From: Klebsormidium nitens
Taxonomy: Eukaryota; Streptophyta; Klebsormidiophyceae; Klebsormidiales; Klebsormidiaceae
Assembly (NCBI GenBank): GCA_000708835.1
Contig: DF237441.1
Coordinates: 1-59,249 of the forward strand
Direction of reading: 5' to 3'
Length of the DNA: 59,249 bases
Below are positions 37,873 to 49,906 of the stretch, piece by piece. The stretch's first letter is position 1. Each line of letters opens with the position of its first letter. The notes under the pieces are model-generated. The model made no database searches. It was not told where the DNA came from and worked only from the letters and a program-made list of their open reading frames with translations. The position numbers were made by a program, and so were the translations under genes.

Positions 37873-40789
37873 AAGTGCGCGGTGAGTAGACTCTGTTATA
37901 TGAGAGCATTCGTCAGTTCTTCGACTTTTTCTAGCATTTGCGCGCTCGCTATGCTGGTGTGTGTGTGCCTCCCACCTTATCTCCTCAAGCTGCAGACCCT
38001 TTCATTTTCTTTCAATATAGTAGATTTGACGATTGCTGCCCTCTGATCGCACCTGCGCACTACTGGCGCCTGCTCGATCTTGATCTCACAAAGTGCTGTC
38101 GATGGCCCTGCCAAAGCAGGGTGCTTTATGGATGACTCGTTGCTCGTCAAACTCTATTTGCCACTTGAATTTCTACCCCTCTCTCAAAATAACCTAGACA
38201 GAATACCGAAATATGGGCTGACCTGCCTTCAAAATGGTGTCAAAGCGCCATCCGCTCAGTACTTAAAAACTAAACTGAAACAACGAACATGTGGCTGTCA
38301 GTGCCTAGTTCTCAAGTAGCACCTGAAAATTTCTACTGAGTCGGTCCGTCTGAGTTGGTCCGGCTGTCAAAATGAGACCGTATATTATCTCCGTCTCAGA
38401 TCGCCTGATCTTCGCCTATGCAGGTTGAGCGCTTATGGGCATGCTCTGCTTTCAGGTTGAGCACTTCGTGAGCGGACTAGTGAGGTCCTCCGCCCTCGTG
38501 AGAAGTCTAGGGGTTTTGGACGCTTGTGTAGACAGATTCCTGGTCAAGGAGTCGTATATATGGATACGTGGCAGCTAGCGCAACCAGGGTCTGTTGCTCT
38601 TTTTCCACATGATTGCATGTAGATCAGGATTCTGTAGTCTCAGCGAGCGCAGGACTGGCAGCAGTGGAGTGCCTGAAACCGCGCGTTACCCGTCAGACCA
38701 GTTGTGCTTGGAAGCCTGGCTCCGAAGGTGGAAATAGATCCGTGTAGTCCCAGCTTCGAATGTACGTAAGTTTCTTTGTGAGAGACACTTTAAAGATTTG
38801 CAATATTCTTGAAGTAAGAGCCTTTTGTAGAATAGGAGAGACTGTACGCTCGAAAATGAGCATTTGACTTTTTGTAGTAGAGCTTGCATCTGCGTAATGA
38901 TCGGACAGAGCCTGTACAGAAGACTAGTAACGGTTGATAGACCAGGCTTATACAATCTATCCTAGCCTTCATTCTTCGGTGTTTTTCCAGAAAAGAGGCC
39001 AGAACGAGAGTATATAATACAGCGCCAGTTGAACTTAGGGTAATCAGTCGCACACTCAGGATACAAGCAACGTACTCAGACGGTCGTCATATTACATTCG
39101 ACAGATTGAAGTCACCTTCAGTATATAGCTCTCTAGGGCAATGAATATTGCATTGAATCCATGCAAGGACACATGGATTCGCACATCTCAAGTCGAGGTA
39201 CTTCCGCGCGCCTGGCGACAACATGGGGTATGTTTGGGATGACGCACTCAACTGTCATTTCGATGTGCGTCATCTCACTGGCACTGGCATGACTGGTACG
39301 ACGGTCATCATATGATATAGTGATTGCACATGACCATACGCGTGTCTGGCAATTAAGTTATCTGACTACCAGGCCGGTTTATATTGAACGCCGGGCGATA
39401 CGGTAGTAAGCCGGTACGTACTACGAGTCACGCAGGAGCGCAGCGCACAATCTCAACCGCGCACGCGCCGGCCATTCAATGCATGGCTGCGGGCGGCGGC
39501 CGGACTAGCCAGAATCACATGATGCGCTAGCTGGCATGAAAACATACTAATGAATTACTTTGTTTAAATTTAAACCATGCATGTGTTACGAATGCAAGCT
39601 AGTGCAATAATGTTTTAGATTCAGATCAACACCGTGGTAGATCGGAGTACTTATGTACCGTCGCAGTCTCACTCGGTACGTCATGCCAGGCGTCACGGTG
39701 CTACACCACGTGCATGACGTATCCCAATATACTATGATAGCTGATGTTCTACTATAGATATACCAAAAGTGAGGATCCGACTCAGCTTGTCAACTAGAAA
39801 AAGGTTTGCCAGCTAACAAGTCACGGTCGAAACCTCGATCTGCTGCGCATCTCTGAACACATGAATACCGTCACGCCCAGCGCATTGAATACTTGTTGCC
39901 AGGTCGAGAACTACGATACTATAACCTTTATCTGAGATGTTTGTGTAAAGAGCAATTAATCAACTTCGGAGCTCCGAGTCAGCCGAACCATGCCGCCGCG
40001 TGCTGCTGCTATCACGATATCAAGTCAAGCCAGCTCAAGATCTCACAAACGCTTTGCCGGCGTGGAATTCTCTGAACAAGCGATCGATGCCAGTGGACAC
40101 CACGACGGTTCCTTACTGAGTCTCTCTGATTTCAAAGCATGCGCCAGAAGACGCGGACTTATGAATCTTGGTTAAAAGAGATAGGGGTGTGTAGAGTTAG
40201 GGCGTCAGGACTGATACGGAGTCGACAGTAAAGCGGATCTGCTTCATGATAATAGGCAATGTCTTTTCTTGATGTGGAAACCAAATCTAATCAGATGACG
40301 GAGCCATTGCCTGCTGGCTCTTCATCAGCAAACCGAAGTTCGGAAGGGATCTAGGCCACTGCTTCTCAGAATCTGAAGCAAATGGATTGTAATAAACAAG
40401 GTCAGCAGTTTGGTCAATCTCTAAGTCGCAAGGCCAATAACGAAGACATCAAAAGCGAGCCTCGACGAACTTGAAGTAACGTCGGAACGGATCAACTAAA
40501 TCCTGAGGCACTTACATGTCATGATTCCTCGACGTGCCCAAAATAGCGGGTCCATGAAGGCCAGCATGGTGTCCTCGATCGAGAAGATAAGGACTGTCAG
40601 TAGCCATGATGTACACATCTTCAAGACATCTGTTGCAAACTCCCAGCTAGCTTCGAAAGTCTGCAATCTTGTCTGCGCAACCTTTTTCTTTTATGGGATG
40701 ATTGAATATATCGCGCCCGGCCGTTGTTGGCGCTTCAAGTTGTGCCCACCGCGGACGCCTCAGCAACTTCTCGCAGACCAATCCTTTTC
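37873..40789. other. Intergenic region, no gene supported
   Basis: It is AT-richer than its surroundings, with a GTAC/CATG-rich stretch between 39100 and 39900. Short ORFs such as 38955-38686 (minus) have no recognisable motif. The right end overlaps the diverging end of the repeat-family copy. Confidence 0.35.
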
Positions 40790-41071
40790 GAGGCATCAGC
40801 CCAAAGTCGGAGACCAACCGTCTTCCGCCCCTTGCCCGAACGCCGACCCTACCAGCTGCATATTCGGACCAGAGATGTTCGGCACAGCTCTCACCCGGGC
40901 CGGCAACCCCAGTCCCTTCTTCTATTAATGCAACTCGCGTCTCGCCGGATGCGCCGCCACCGGATCGGCCGCAGCCGCGCCGGCAGGTTGGGGTCCGGGG
41001 AAAGGGGCACGGACTTTGCGCTCGTGACGTCGCCTTCTCCTTCCTCGGTTTGTTCTGCAATATGAGGCTCT

Positions 41072-41613
41072 GTTCTCATTGACGGCGGACGGCACAACAA
41101 TTAATAAATCCTTTTTTGCCCGGAACTTGCCCGGAAGTGCCCAAAAAAGCGAAAAGCGTGAAGTTGTGCCGGCCGCAAGTGAAATCACACCACGGCACAA
41201 GTCCTGGTACAAAATCGGGAATTGCCACGCTGGCATGCAAAACCCTAAACCCCGAGCAGGCAAAAGACCAGCTAGGTACCCTACAGGCTATCCTACAGCT
41301 GCTGTGCTTGCCTCCTGTGCACAGTCATCACTACGTTGCAACTTGCAGCCCTGGCGCGCCAGAATCTAGCACCTCGGGCTGTGAGTGGCCAGTTCAACCA
41401 CGTGGTTGCCCGGCACAGAAAAATAGGAGTTCGACCCGAGGGGGCACAAGGGTCGAACTTTTAATATTTTTGTGCCGCTGACGTAAGCATTTTTTTATCG
41501 AGTTCCGCCGGCACAACTGCTAGTGGAAGCGCGGTAGAAGTTTTCCACATTCGCCGGAGCCAATCAGAAGATTTAGATTAAAAATTGTTGTGCCGTCCGC
41601 CGCTAATGAGAAT
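41072..41613. mobile_element. 542-bp MITE-like element with 31-bp terminal inverted repeats
   Basis: The left end (41072-41102) and the reverse complement of the right end (41583-41613) share TTCTCATT and CGGCGGACGGCACAACAATT, with about three mismatches in 31 bases. The motif GGCACAA or its inverse TTGTGCC recurs inside (about 41091, 41166, 41195, 41471, 41508 and 41589), like sub-terminal transposase sites. No transposase ORF is present. Possible imperfect flanks (AGGCCCT and AGAGCCT) do not make a convincing target-site duplication. The element interrupts a coding repeat, which gives a relative insertion date. Confidence 0.75.
41411..41475. repeat. Inverted repeat nested in the MITE-like element
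   Basis: GGCACAGAAAAATAGGAG then TTCGACCC is followed after a short loop by GGGTCGAACTTTT then AATATTTTTGTGCC. The arms are about 26 bases and imperfect. Confidence 0.75.
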
Positions 41614-41720
41614 AGGGCCTGAAGCCGCCAAAACTTGATGCATGCGAGGGATGACCAAGTCCTGCTCGCGCACACCCTTCGAAAAACTGCAGTTTCTTCC
41701 GGGGGGTGGGTTGAAGACCC

Positions 41721-44256
41721 ATGTCTGCTACTGGAGCAGGGGCCGACTAATTGGCACACGGAAAGGTGTCGGTCCGCATCGCCGGGGTGCACTGGCATCG
41801 TCAGTAAATCCACGGAAACAGGTAACCAACTTCGCTGTCTGACGGGTTGTATTTAGATGGTTCAACGGAGTATCCAAATTAAACCCGAAGAACTTGCTGC
41901 GACGGACGGGAAAAGAAAGTTGCGAGTCGAGCCACAACTCTGAAGACTTGACGTTTGGTCCGTCCGACCGAGTAAAGTTTTTCTTCAGGCTTTCCAGTCA
42001 CTACAAAATCAGGGCAAAAGCTGCCAACGAGTCTCACATTTCAAAGGTAATGAAATCGAACCTAACATCTCCAAAACGCCACTTGAATAATGACCTGAAG
42101 AAAGGAAAAAGTCCGTTCCGGTCTCTATTGGGAGACAGAAGCAGCGAAGGCACGAGGTGGGTGATTATAATTGCAACATTCATAAGTCTTTTGTTTCCAA
42201 GCTCAACCTCTTTAAAAGCTACGTCGGACTTCCTGAACCATCTGAACGTACCGCAAACCCAGAACCTTTCAAACGTTCACCGACAAACAACAGTACGTCT
42301 CTCTCGTCTACATGAAGCGCCTGGCACGCGGAGCGCACGCAGTGCGCACAGTACTTCAACCGGCTGCGTTTCCACTAAGATACTGCAGGGAGATATACAG
42401 GCTGGGGAGCGGCCTAGGCGATCGTTCACACATATCCGCGGCTTTGGTTTCCGACAAGCCGGTGACGATCTCTGTTTGTTTCAGTAATGCAATCATTCAA
42501 ACTTGTACCATGTTTGCCTGTTGACGCGTCGAAGCTGTGCACGGACTGGCAAGTTTGAAGGCATCATGCCCCTCTCCTTCGGAAGGATTCCAGGTCCGCT
42601 TACCGCTCGTTTTAGAGCAGCGGCTGTAGAGCGCGCTTTCTATAGAGATGTGACGGCATCCCTGTTCTTTCACGACATAGAAAGAAGTCGACACGGAAGA
42701 AAGAAGAAAGACTTGTCGTCATTGCCAGGAACCGCTAGCTTCAAAGCAGCCCGAACACAGAGTGTATAAAAGCTTAATTCGGAACCCAGCCGACCCAGAT
42801 ATTACGGTAAGCAGGCTCTTTCCGAAAGGTACTAGCACAAGGCGACAATATGCAAGAGGATATGCAATATCCTGTAAGCATTGAAACCAGGCGTCCCGGA
42901 CCTGGATTTAACGATGCCCCAATTGGAAGCAGAAATAATTGTCGAATCTGAGAGCTCTACTTGCACGGGCTTTCCATGATGAGCTCCAGCCTGTACAGGT
43001 ATCAATGGTCCTATCATCCGGTTAGCCTCGTTAGACAATTTGCAGACAATCCGCCTTCCCGGCTTCACAATTGCATGTCAAATAGGAAGGCCGGGGAGCT
43101 GCGGTGCCTAGATTCTGCGCCTATGATCAAATAATTTGACCCCTGCACTGACATGAGGATGGTGTTGTCAACGGAATCTAATGCACGTTGCCGGCAGCTA
43201 GCTGGCCTTCCAGGCGGCGCTGCCGGGCGTACACCTGCTATAAACCGCAGTTTTGGAGGGCGAATAAGGTTTTCAAGGGTCTGGATGACTCGGGACTCAG
43301 AGGGCTCTTGTACGGGTTTCGGGAGGTCCGGGCAAGAATCCAAGTTCCGGAGAGAACGGCGTTGACATTCTAGCATCCAGTCGCAAATACAACCATAGTG
43401 CAGCGAAAAATGAGTGGGTAGCTTAGTCTCCAGCAGGCTGATCGTCCCCGGCCGGCATTGAACGGTTAGTTGTGTATACGAGTCACATCAAAGTGTGGAC
43501 ATTTAAGCCTATAGTAGTAGCAGCGCAGCGAGTCGGGCGCTGTGCGGCAAAATATGATTATTGCCACATCACCTTCAAGTTGACGAGACGACCTTGACTC
43601 CGGCTTTTTCTACTTGTTGCTGGATAAGGTCTTGTCATCCCTTTTGTGGGCTTATTCCTTGCATGTAACGTGGTACAAGTTAAGCGGGTAGTCGCACATC
43701 ATCAGATTTGCTGGTCACGTACTTACAGGTGAGCTGGTCTTGTCAAATAGCGCGCGTTCCTCGCTTCAAACAAACGTGCATGTTCCTTTCCTCTATGTCG
43801 AGCGCTTTTCGATCAGCCACCTTCGACCCTGAACAAGCTGCAAGCGTCAGAAGACAGCAGATTGTGTGCGGTATACCGTTCGAGCAGACCAGTGAAGCAC
43901 TCTCCCGAAGGCAATAGTTCCCAGCTTTCACGACAAAGTGACGTCTTTGCATAATTAGTAGCGTCCTGAAGCAGGCACTTTCATTCAGAACGAACCCAGT
44001 CATTCCAACTTGACGGTCTTCCAGCATAAACGCAGGGCAGTGGGGCATCTACTTCGCAAATTGCACGCCAGTTCCTTGTGGATCAAAGCTGCTGCTAAGA
44101 AGCCATATCGGACCCTGTCATAGGTGACGGCACGCCTTTCACAAGCCAAGCTTCTTCTAGAAGCACAGAGGCAAGAATAGACGTCACATCATTTCAGCAC
44201 ATTTTTGTTCCGTTGCTTCACTAGTTAGCGTGTGCAGTATTGACGAGCCCGACGTA
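41721..44256. other. Region without a supported gene
   Basis: Two overlapping plus-strand frames around 41894-42524 are open, but neither shows a known motif. Frame 42312-42524 looks slightly coding-like (YVSLVYMKRLARGAHAV just upstream) but lacks clear splice sites. The segment 43600-44200 before the RRM gene probably holds its promoter. Confidence 0.3.
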
Positions 44257-45271
44257 ATGGCGACTCTCTATGTGGGTAACTTCGTTTTTGCTGGTGTGAG
44301 CGAGATTCACCTGCGGCGTGCCTTCCAGACCTTTGGGCCCCTGCGCTGCGTCCAGATGAAAAGAAACTATGCATTTGTAACATTTGCGGACGTGCGCGCA
44401 GCTCAAGAAGCAGTCCACGCCTACAGGGCGGGCCTTGTTTTGCACGGGGAGCAAATACTGGTCAGGTGGGTGCGGATGCACAATGCGCCCGGGGGAGGCC
44501 TCCGGGAGCTTCCCACGAGCTTCCAGACGGTCGCATACAACGACCGGGCCAGGCCCCATGGTTGTAAGCGCTTTACCGGCTGTAGAGATAGTTTACGGCA
44601 AGGGGCGCCTGCAGGAAGCTTTTGTACCATCTATGGCAGGGCGGGCCACTCGACCGCTGCCTGCCGCTACAACGTGAGGACCATAAGGGCCGGGGGCGTT
44701 GACATGGCACGCGCCAAATGCGCTTGGGATTCAGAGGTAGCGAAGCGCGGGGACGGAAACTTGGCGAGCGGCAGTGGAGCAAGGCTGGAGGGCGGAGTGG
44801 AGCCCAGACCGAACCTGAGGGGAAGGGGCTGTTCAGCAGGGAATGCGGGACTCGGTTCAAGGCAAACGTCTCCCAAAAAGATATTTGATTTGGATGAGCC
44901 TGATGCGAGGATGAAGCCGCCTTCTGGCGGGGATCGGAGGTCAGATTTTGTGGTGAACGGTGAGCTGATGCAGCGAGCGAGCGACTGGTTCAGAGGTTAC
45001 CAAAGGAGGGAGCCGAGTATGAGCAGGGCCATCCCCAGGAGGTAAGGCCTCCAATCCCGGCGTTGGGGAAACATTAATTGTGCGCGTTTTGACCAGGAAA
45101 TTTCGGAAAGAGAAGAGCAGTCTGCAGGACGTGAATTTCTCTTTGTCTGGGCAGCTATACTTCTGGCCGGATCAAGCCCAATTGGTCTGCCAGACGGTGG
45201 AGATCATGCCTCAAGAGCGGCTTTCTCTCAGAAATTCAAGATTCAGGACTGTTTTGCGAAATAATACATGA
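44257..45271 (+). CDS. RRM RNA-binding protein with a degenerate zinc knuckle
   Basis: The start is 44257 (ATGG context, MATLYVGNF) or in-frame 44230. An RRM opens the protein: RNP2 is LYVGNF and RNP1 is RNYAFVTF, followed by a typical C-terminal strand ending in ILVRWV. Further on, FCTIYGRAGHSTAAC resembles a CCHC zinc knuckle with Tyr in place of the second Cys, so zinc binding is doubtful. The remainder is basic and low complexity. A donor (AG then GTAAGG) at 45041/45042 and an acceptor at 45096 define a 55-base intron. The phases join it to 45097-45271 (RKFRKEKSSLQ and following), which ends in a stop. The single RRM plus knuckle resembles plant SR-related or RNA-processing proteins. Further exons downstream (45650-46160) cannot be excluded. 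Confidence 0.65.
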
Positions 45272-46744
45272 GATCCAAAATACCGCTTGGACCGATCGCT
45301 TGTCTATCTCCACTGGCAGTGCTTCCCTTCCTTTTGCCTTCAGCCTGACCACTGGCACGTTCCCGCTGAGAATATGCCTTTTGGTTCGCGACATTACATC
45401 CTTTGTCCGATAAAACCTCCATTAGTAGCATCCATCGCTTTTTGAGTTCCAGCCGTGCGCGGCCACCAAGCGAAGTCGGCATGCGAATCAAGCCAAAAAC
45501 GACCAACTTTCAAGAAGGACCAAGTCGAAGTCATCGATCCGAACTGACTTTCATGAGATACTTCTACACCCCTCCGTTGGCCTAGCTTTTTAGCAGACGT
45601 TACGCCTACTCAGTGGCAGGCTTGATAATCTGGCGGACTGACGGACTAGTTCTCAATGTCTCCAAGTTCTTGTCTCCCTCTCTGCAGCGGTCAATCTTCC
45701 GCGGGCCTCAGTCTGACCCGGTGCTCGGACAGCCGCTGCAGCTGCCAGTCTGACACCAGCCTCTCCTCCCCGTCTTCGAGCGACACCTTCTCCTCTTGCA
45801 ATGCAACATTTCTTACCCCAAAGGACGGGGTCAAAGGGACCAACAGACGCTCCCCCTTCAAAATGTAGACCAAGAAGCATCCCCCGAAACTTCTAATTCA
45901 GCGGAGTCTGTCGGCGCCCGTGGTGACGGGAAAGGTGCCAGCGGCCGGCCGAGTCTTCCGGATAACCACGAGTGGCCCACGGAAGCAAAATTAAGGGACT
46001 CGGAATTGTAGTCTGCAGACGACTGCACCTTCCGAGGGCGGTACACCAAAGAGCTCCTCTCTCTGCCGAGAAGGGTTCAAGTACGATTAAGCTCTTCGGA
46101 GCGAATAGGAGGAAAGCGGAAATTGAAGACGAAAGAGGGTTTGGAAGGACTCTGTGATGGCCGCAATACACTGACGGCCCGAGCAAGAACGGGTAAAGCT
46201 CAATGCCCGCTAGCCATTGCTACTTTTTGGGACGAAAAGGACCTTATTGGCCACTGGTATTATTGACTATTGACATCCCTGAAAATGGAAGCCCACTTAC
46301 TTTGTCACAGGTGCGCGGGCCACTTTGCACTTTGGCTGCGCCTTTTCACCCCAGACTGCATGCGCTTTTATTGGACACTTGAAATTTGAGTATCAGCAAA
46401 GATGCCGTACATGTAACACCGGTTGTAATCAACCAGCCTATCAGAGGCAAAAGCTGTAACTCACGAAAGCCAGTACTTTCGCTTTCCGCAGAAGAGTGAT
46501 CGTTCCCTCTGTTCAAGAGGTAGTCTGCCGCTTTCTTTGGTGAAAATAAAGTGGGGGAGTGAGAAACCTTCCAAGTGACCTTATTTTGGAAAAGTGGTCG
46601 CGGTTCCCTTCAGGCCGCAGCCGGCAGGAGTGGAACCTCTAGTCATATCCTATCCACTTAGGTCGTCCAGGTCCATAGCAGAGGTTTCAAATGCACTTCC
46701 TTTGAAAAGCCAGTCGACCAAGCATCAACTTTTCAAAACAGCTC
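45272..46744. other. Possible further exons of the RRM gene, otherwise unassigned
   Basis: Between 45656 and 46157 overlapping plus-strand frames are Ser-rich (SGQSSAGLSLTRCSD) and then end in IKLFGANRRKAEIEDERG, which looks coding-like. Splice sites linking them to the RRM gene were not clear, and the frames again shift from one to the next. The rest of the interval shows nothing recognisable. Confidence 0.3.
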
Positions 46745-47280
46745 TTGACTGACGCACCGCACCATACGGCTCCTAACAAGTACTTCCGTCGGCTTGCAGA
46801 CGATTTGCCCCCGGCAAAACGGCTCCACACCCTACCTCCTCGCGCCGAGGCGGCCCCTCCCCCAGACGGGGCTCCTCAACCGACTGCCCCGAAACGGCTG
46901 CAGCTCGACACTGTGCGAGAGCAAGACCTGATCATCCCTCAAATCACAGAGTAGCAGTTTTACACAGCCGGGGAACTCGAGGAACTAGATGGCGAGGTCA
47001 CGAATGCAAAGCACGTGCCCCTCCCTCCGGGCACCGACCTGCCGGTGCGGCTGCGGCCGATCCGGTGGAGGAAGTCGGTGAGACGCGAGGCGCAGGGGGC
47101 GCTGGGCGAAGGGGCTGGTGTTGCTGGCCCGGGTGAGCGGTGTGCCGGGCGTCGTCGGCCTGGATAAGCGGGTGGAGTCGGCGGCACGGGAAAGGGGCGA
47201 ATGAGACGCCGCTTCAATGGGGTCCTATACCTGGGCTCCAACTCGAAGGGGACCAGACGATCCGCGAGGTTTTAACGTCG
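46745..47280 (+). pseudogene. Copy 2 of the dispersed coding repeat family, with an in-frame UAG
   Basis: The reading frame starts at 46745 (MTDAPHHTAPNKYFRR) and is Pro/Ala-rich in the middle. It has one TAG at 46952-46954, then continues in the same frame (QFYTAGELEELDGEVTNAK, then LPVRLRPIRWRKSVRRE) to a stop near 47165. A splice-donor-like GG/GTGAGC within GGCCCGGGTGAGC is shared with copy 1. The family is unrecognised. Copy 1 lies about 5.5 kb away in the opposite orientation. The in-frame stop suggests decay, although read-through cannot be excluded. Confidence 0.55.
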
Positions 47281-48010
47281 CCAAAACAAGTGCAGGCTGC
47301 ACCGTGACGCGCAGCGCATGCGCGCCTCGTTAGATTTCTGACTGACCGCAAGTTTGTAAAACGGAGTCTCATACAGTTCGTAAGCACTCTCAGCTTTGAT
47401 TTTGATCGACTTTATGATTGAAGACGATTCGACCCTTGCGGCCGGCGTCGTCGGATGAACGAAGGCGTTCAAGTTCCTTCCGCTCGGTGTCGATAAGGAG
47501 GATTTTCTCATTGTGCAATAGTTTATTCCGAAGGAAAAGTAGCGTGTTTTTTAATCACGAACTTGGAAGTACGTCGCTCTGGACAATCGGTATCGATCAT
47601 GATACAGAACTGGGTCACCTTCAGTATAGAGCGCGCCGGGACTCTGCCGAGGAACTCAAGAGCGATTATTCATCGAGACTGGAACGTTTGGTGGCGATAC
47701 CCGACTCGAGCAGACGCGCAATTCTCGAAAACTGAATTGGAGACAGTAAACTCGAACGCGCGCGCGGTCACTGGGTCGTCCAAGCTTCTTAATGTCTCCG
47801 TGTCATCCGTGCATATATCATCTCACACATCTCACACATCAATTCTATGTTTGCGAACAAGACGCGCACGTTCTCCGTAGGTTTGATCAGATATGAATTG
47901 TGGATGATTACAGTGTCGCTCTTGGCGCTTAGCGTGTGGAAATCCAATCACATTTTAGCCGTTATCACAGGAAGATTTGGCTTTCAGCGGGGGTATGAGC
48001 CGACCAGGTA
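47281..48010. other. Unassigned sequence
   Basis: Short ORFs on both strands, none with recognisable motifs. TCTCACACA is repeated near 47820. Confidence 0.3.
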
Positions 48011-48019
48011 CCCCGGCTT

Positions 48020-49765
48020 TTTAACCCTTTAACAGCGGGTGTTGCCTTTTGTTGCCTTTCGCAACAACATGGATATATTCGCGTCCAACGGCCTCCAAAT
48101 CACTTCAAATGACCCTAGCACTTCGGGCATGGGGTGTCAACGGCCCAAAATAAAAATATAAAAAAGCAACAAAAAATTTCGGGGGGGTCCGGGCCTATTT
48201 AAGGACGTGACCCCCCAGTAGACTGTTGCCTGTGTTGTTGCCCCAGGCAACAGGCCTGCGGGGGGCCAACCGGGCAACATTGAGGTATTGTTGCCGCCAG
48301 ATCTAGGGCTACGGCTCTGCCCGGGTCATTTGGCCGACCGTCCATGAAAGATTGGGGGGGGTTTGTGTAAGAGTCCTTGTTGCAATGTGTCAGTCATCGG
48401 CACAACAGGGCAACATATACATCCAATCGACACCATTGGTACAGGCAGGTGACTTGGAGGCAACACAGCGACAACGGGGCCCTTGGTTTTGACTCTATGG
48501 GCAGTCGAGAGTGAGTCTACGGGTGCGGGCTTACGTTATCTTGTTGCCTTTTTCCCTGGCAAAAGGGCAAAAAGGGCAACAATAGAAACGGGGCCTAGAA
48601 TGTAGCAGACTGGCGCAGGGCATCGTGTCAAAACACATTCATAGCGGTGCACTGAACTCCGATTTTCCGGGGTTTCGAGGTGGGTATGGAAGCCGGTTTT
48701 GGGTTGAACCGAAATCACTTCGAAAGGGTATGGAAGCCGGTTTCGCCGTTTCGCCGTTTCCCCTCTCTAACTCAGGCTATTTCGGGGGCGGGGTTATGGA
48801 AGCTGGTTTGAGGTGTTATGAAACGTGATCGAGTACGTCATATCAAGACGAGCCACGCGTTCTGGGTGTTGTTTATCCCGCAAAATTCACCCCAAGGAAG
48901 GAGCATGTGTCCATGAAAACAGATCGCGTTCCCGACAGCTTTCCGTTATTACGCATGTGACTGGGGCTCGAATGCCCCCTGACCAGAGCGAAGTTTTAAC
49001 TTGGTTTACTGGAATACGCAAAACCTTCTAGGCATTTTCTGCAAGCCGAAACAAAGGTGAGGGGGAGGAAAAGATGGGTCTGAACAATAGTACTACTAGG
49101 GGTCGAAATTCCGACTAAAGAGACCCCCCCCCCGGAGGCCGGTTTTAGATGCTCACTGGCCCTGAACCGGCCCCCCTGGAAGTCGGTTTTTTCACCGGAG
49201 TTCAGTGCACCGCTGCAAACATGTTCTGACACGATGCCCAGACTGCAAATACATAAGCAACATTGCAACCCCTTGGAAGCAAAGGACAGGCCCCGTTTTG
49301 AACAAAGGCAACACTCCGAACGCGGCGCGCGGGCGCGCTGCAGCAGAAGCTATGAGCAACATACATATATGATATTGCAACAGGCCGATACCTATGGTTG
49401 GGTGTGTTGCTCTTATGAATGTTCCAAACCTACCGGTCACAATGTCCAAAGCAACAATAGCAACAAGGCCTTTCGGAGCCTAGGCCAAGCAGACTTGCAA
49501 AGCACCTTCTTTGGCATGCTCGGAAAGGCCTTGGAACAGCAGAGGTGGGGCAGCTCGCAGGGCCGAAGCCTCGGAGCCTCGGCCAGCTCGAGATCGGAAT
49601 TTCCAACCGGCATCGACCGGCGCGCCGGACCGTCAACTTTTCCGATCGGCGCCGTCCGATCGAAATAGTCTCGCCGATCGAACGGTTAATTTGATTTTTG
49701 CGATTATCGATAATAATCAAGTACGGCGATCTTGACGGGTTTTACCCCGCTGTTAAAGGGTTAAA
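48020..49765. mobile_element. 1.7-kb fold-back element with GCAACA-rich interior
   Basis: A perfect 20-bp terminal inverted repeat, TTTAACCCTTTAACAGCGGG, lies at 48020-48039 and inverted at 49746-49765. A second inverted pair lies inside: GGGCATCGTGTCA, then GCGGTGCACTGAACTCC, at about 48617-48660, inverted at about 49198-49240. The motif GCAACA or TGTTGC occurs many times across the element, often paired with GGCAAC. The centre holds three imperfect copies of TATGGAAGCYGGTTT (about 48686, 48728 and 48796). No transposase is visible, so it is probably a non-autonomous DNA transposon. Confidence 0.7.
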
Positions 49766-49785
49766 GCTGGCCCGGCTGAAATTCC

Positions 49786-49906
49786 CGGCTCAGCTGTGAG
49801 CCGACCACAGGAACAACGCAGGGTCGGCTCATGGCCCCGATCCACGGCTCATGCCTTCGAAGCCCGGCTCACGTCCCCAGTCACTCCCTACTAGTCACCC
49901 GGCTCA
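49786..49906. repeat. Cluster of CGGCTCA heptamers
   Basis: CGGCTCA occurs at 49786, 49825, 49845, 49865 and 49900, with one inverted copy at 49797-49803. The inverted copy makes a hairpin (CGGCTCA-GCTG-TGAGCCG) just outside the right end of the preceding element. A GAGCCG also lies outside its left end near 47997. Confidence 0.6.

Larger units (their letters stand above)
40790..41720 (-). pseudogene. Copy 1 of a dispersed coding repeat family, interrupted by an inserted element
   Basis: Read on the minus strand, 41720-41630 and 41068-40790 match the plus-strand copy at 46745-47280. Shared protein-level pieces are VREQDLVIP against VREQDLIIP, LRPIRWRR against LRPIRWRK, and GVAGPGE in both. 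At DNA level CGGCTGCGGCCGATCCGGTGG is shared almost exactly. The 542-bp element at 41072-41613 sits between the two halves, so the copy is split. In the second half the matching peptide lies in more than one frame. The function of the family is unknown. Confidence 0.6.

Noticed and set aside
42312-42524. Candidate exon (MKRLARGAHAV and following)
   Set aside because: Coding-like look but no family, no clear acceptor and donor, and no neighbouring exons in phase.
48020-49765. Regularly recurring GCAACA motifs as a CRISPR array
   Set aside because: The motif is too short, in both orientations and irregularly spaced, and the context is eukaryotic.
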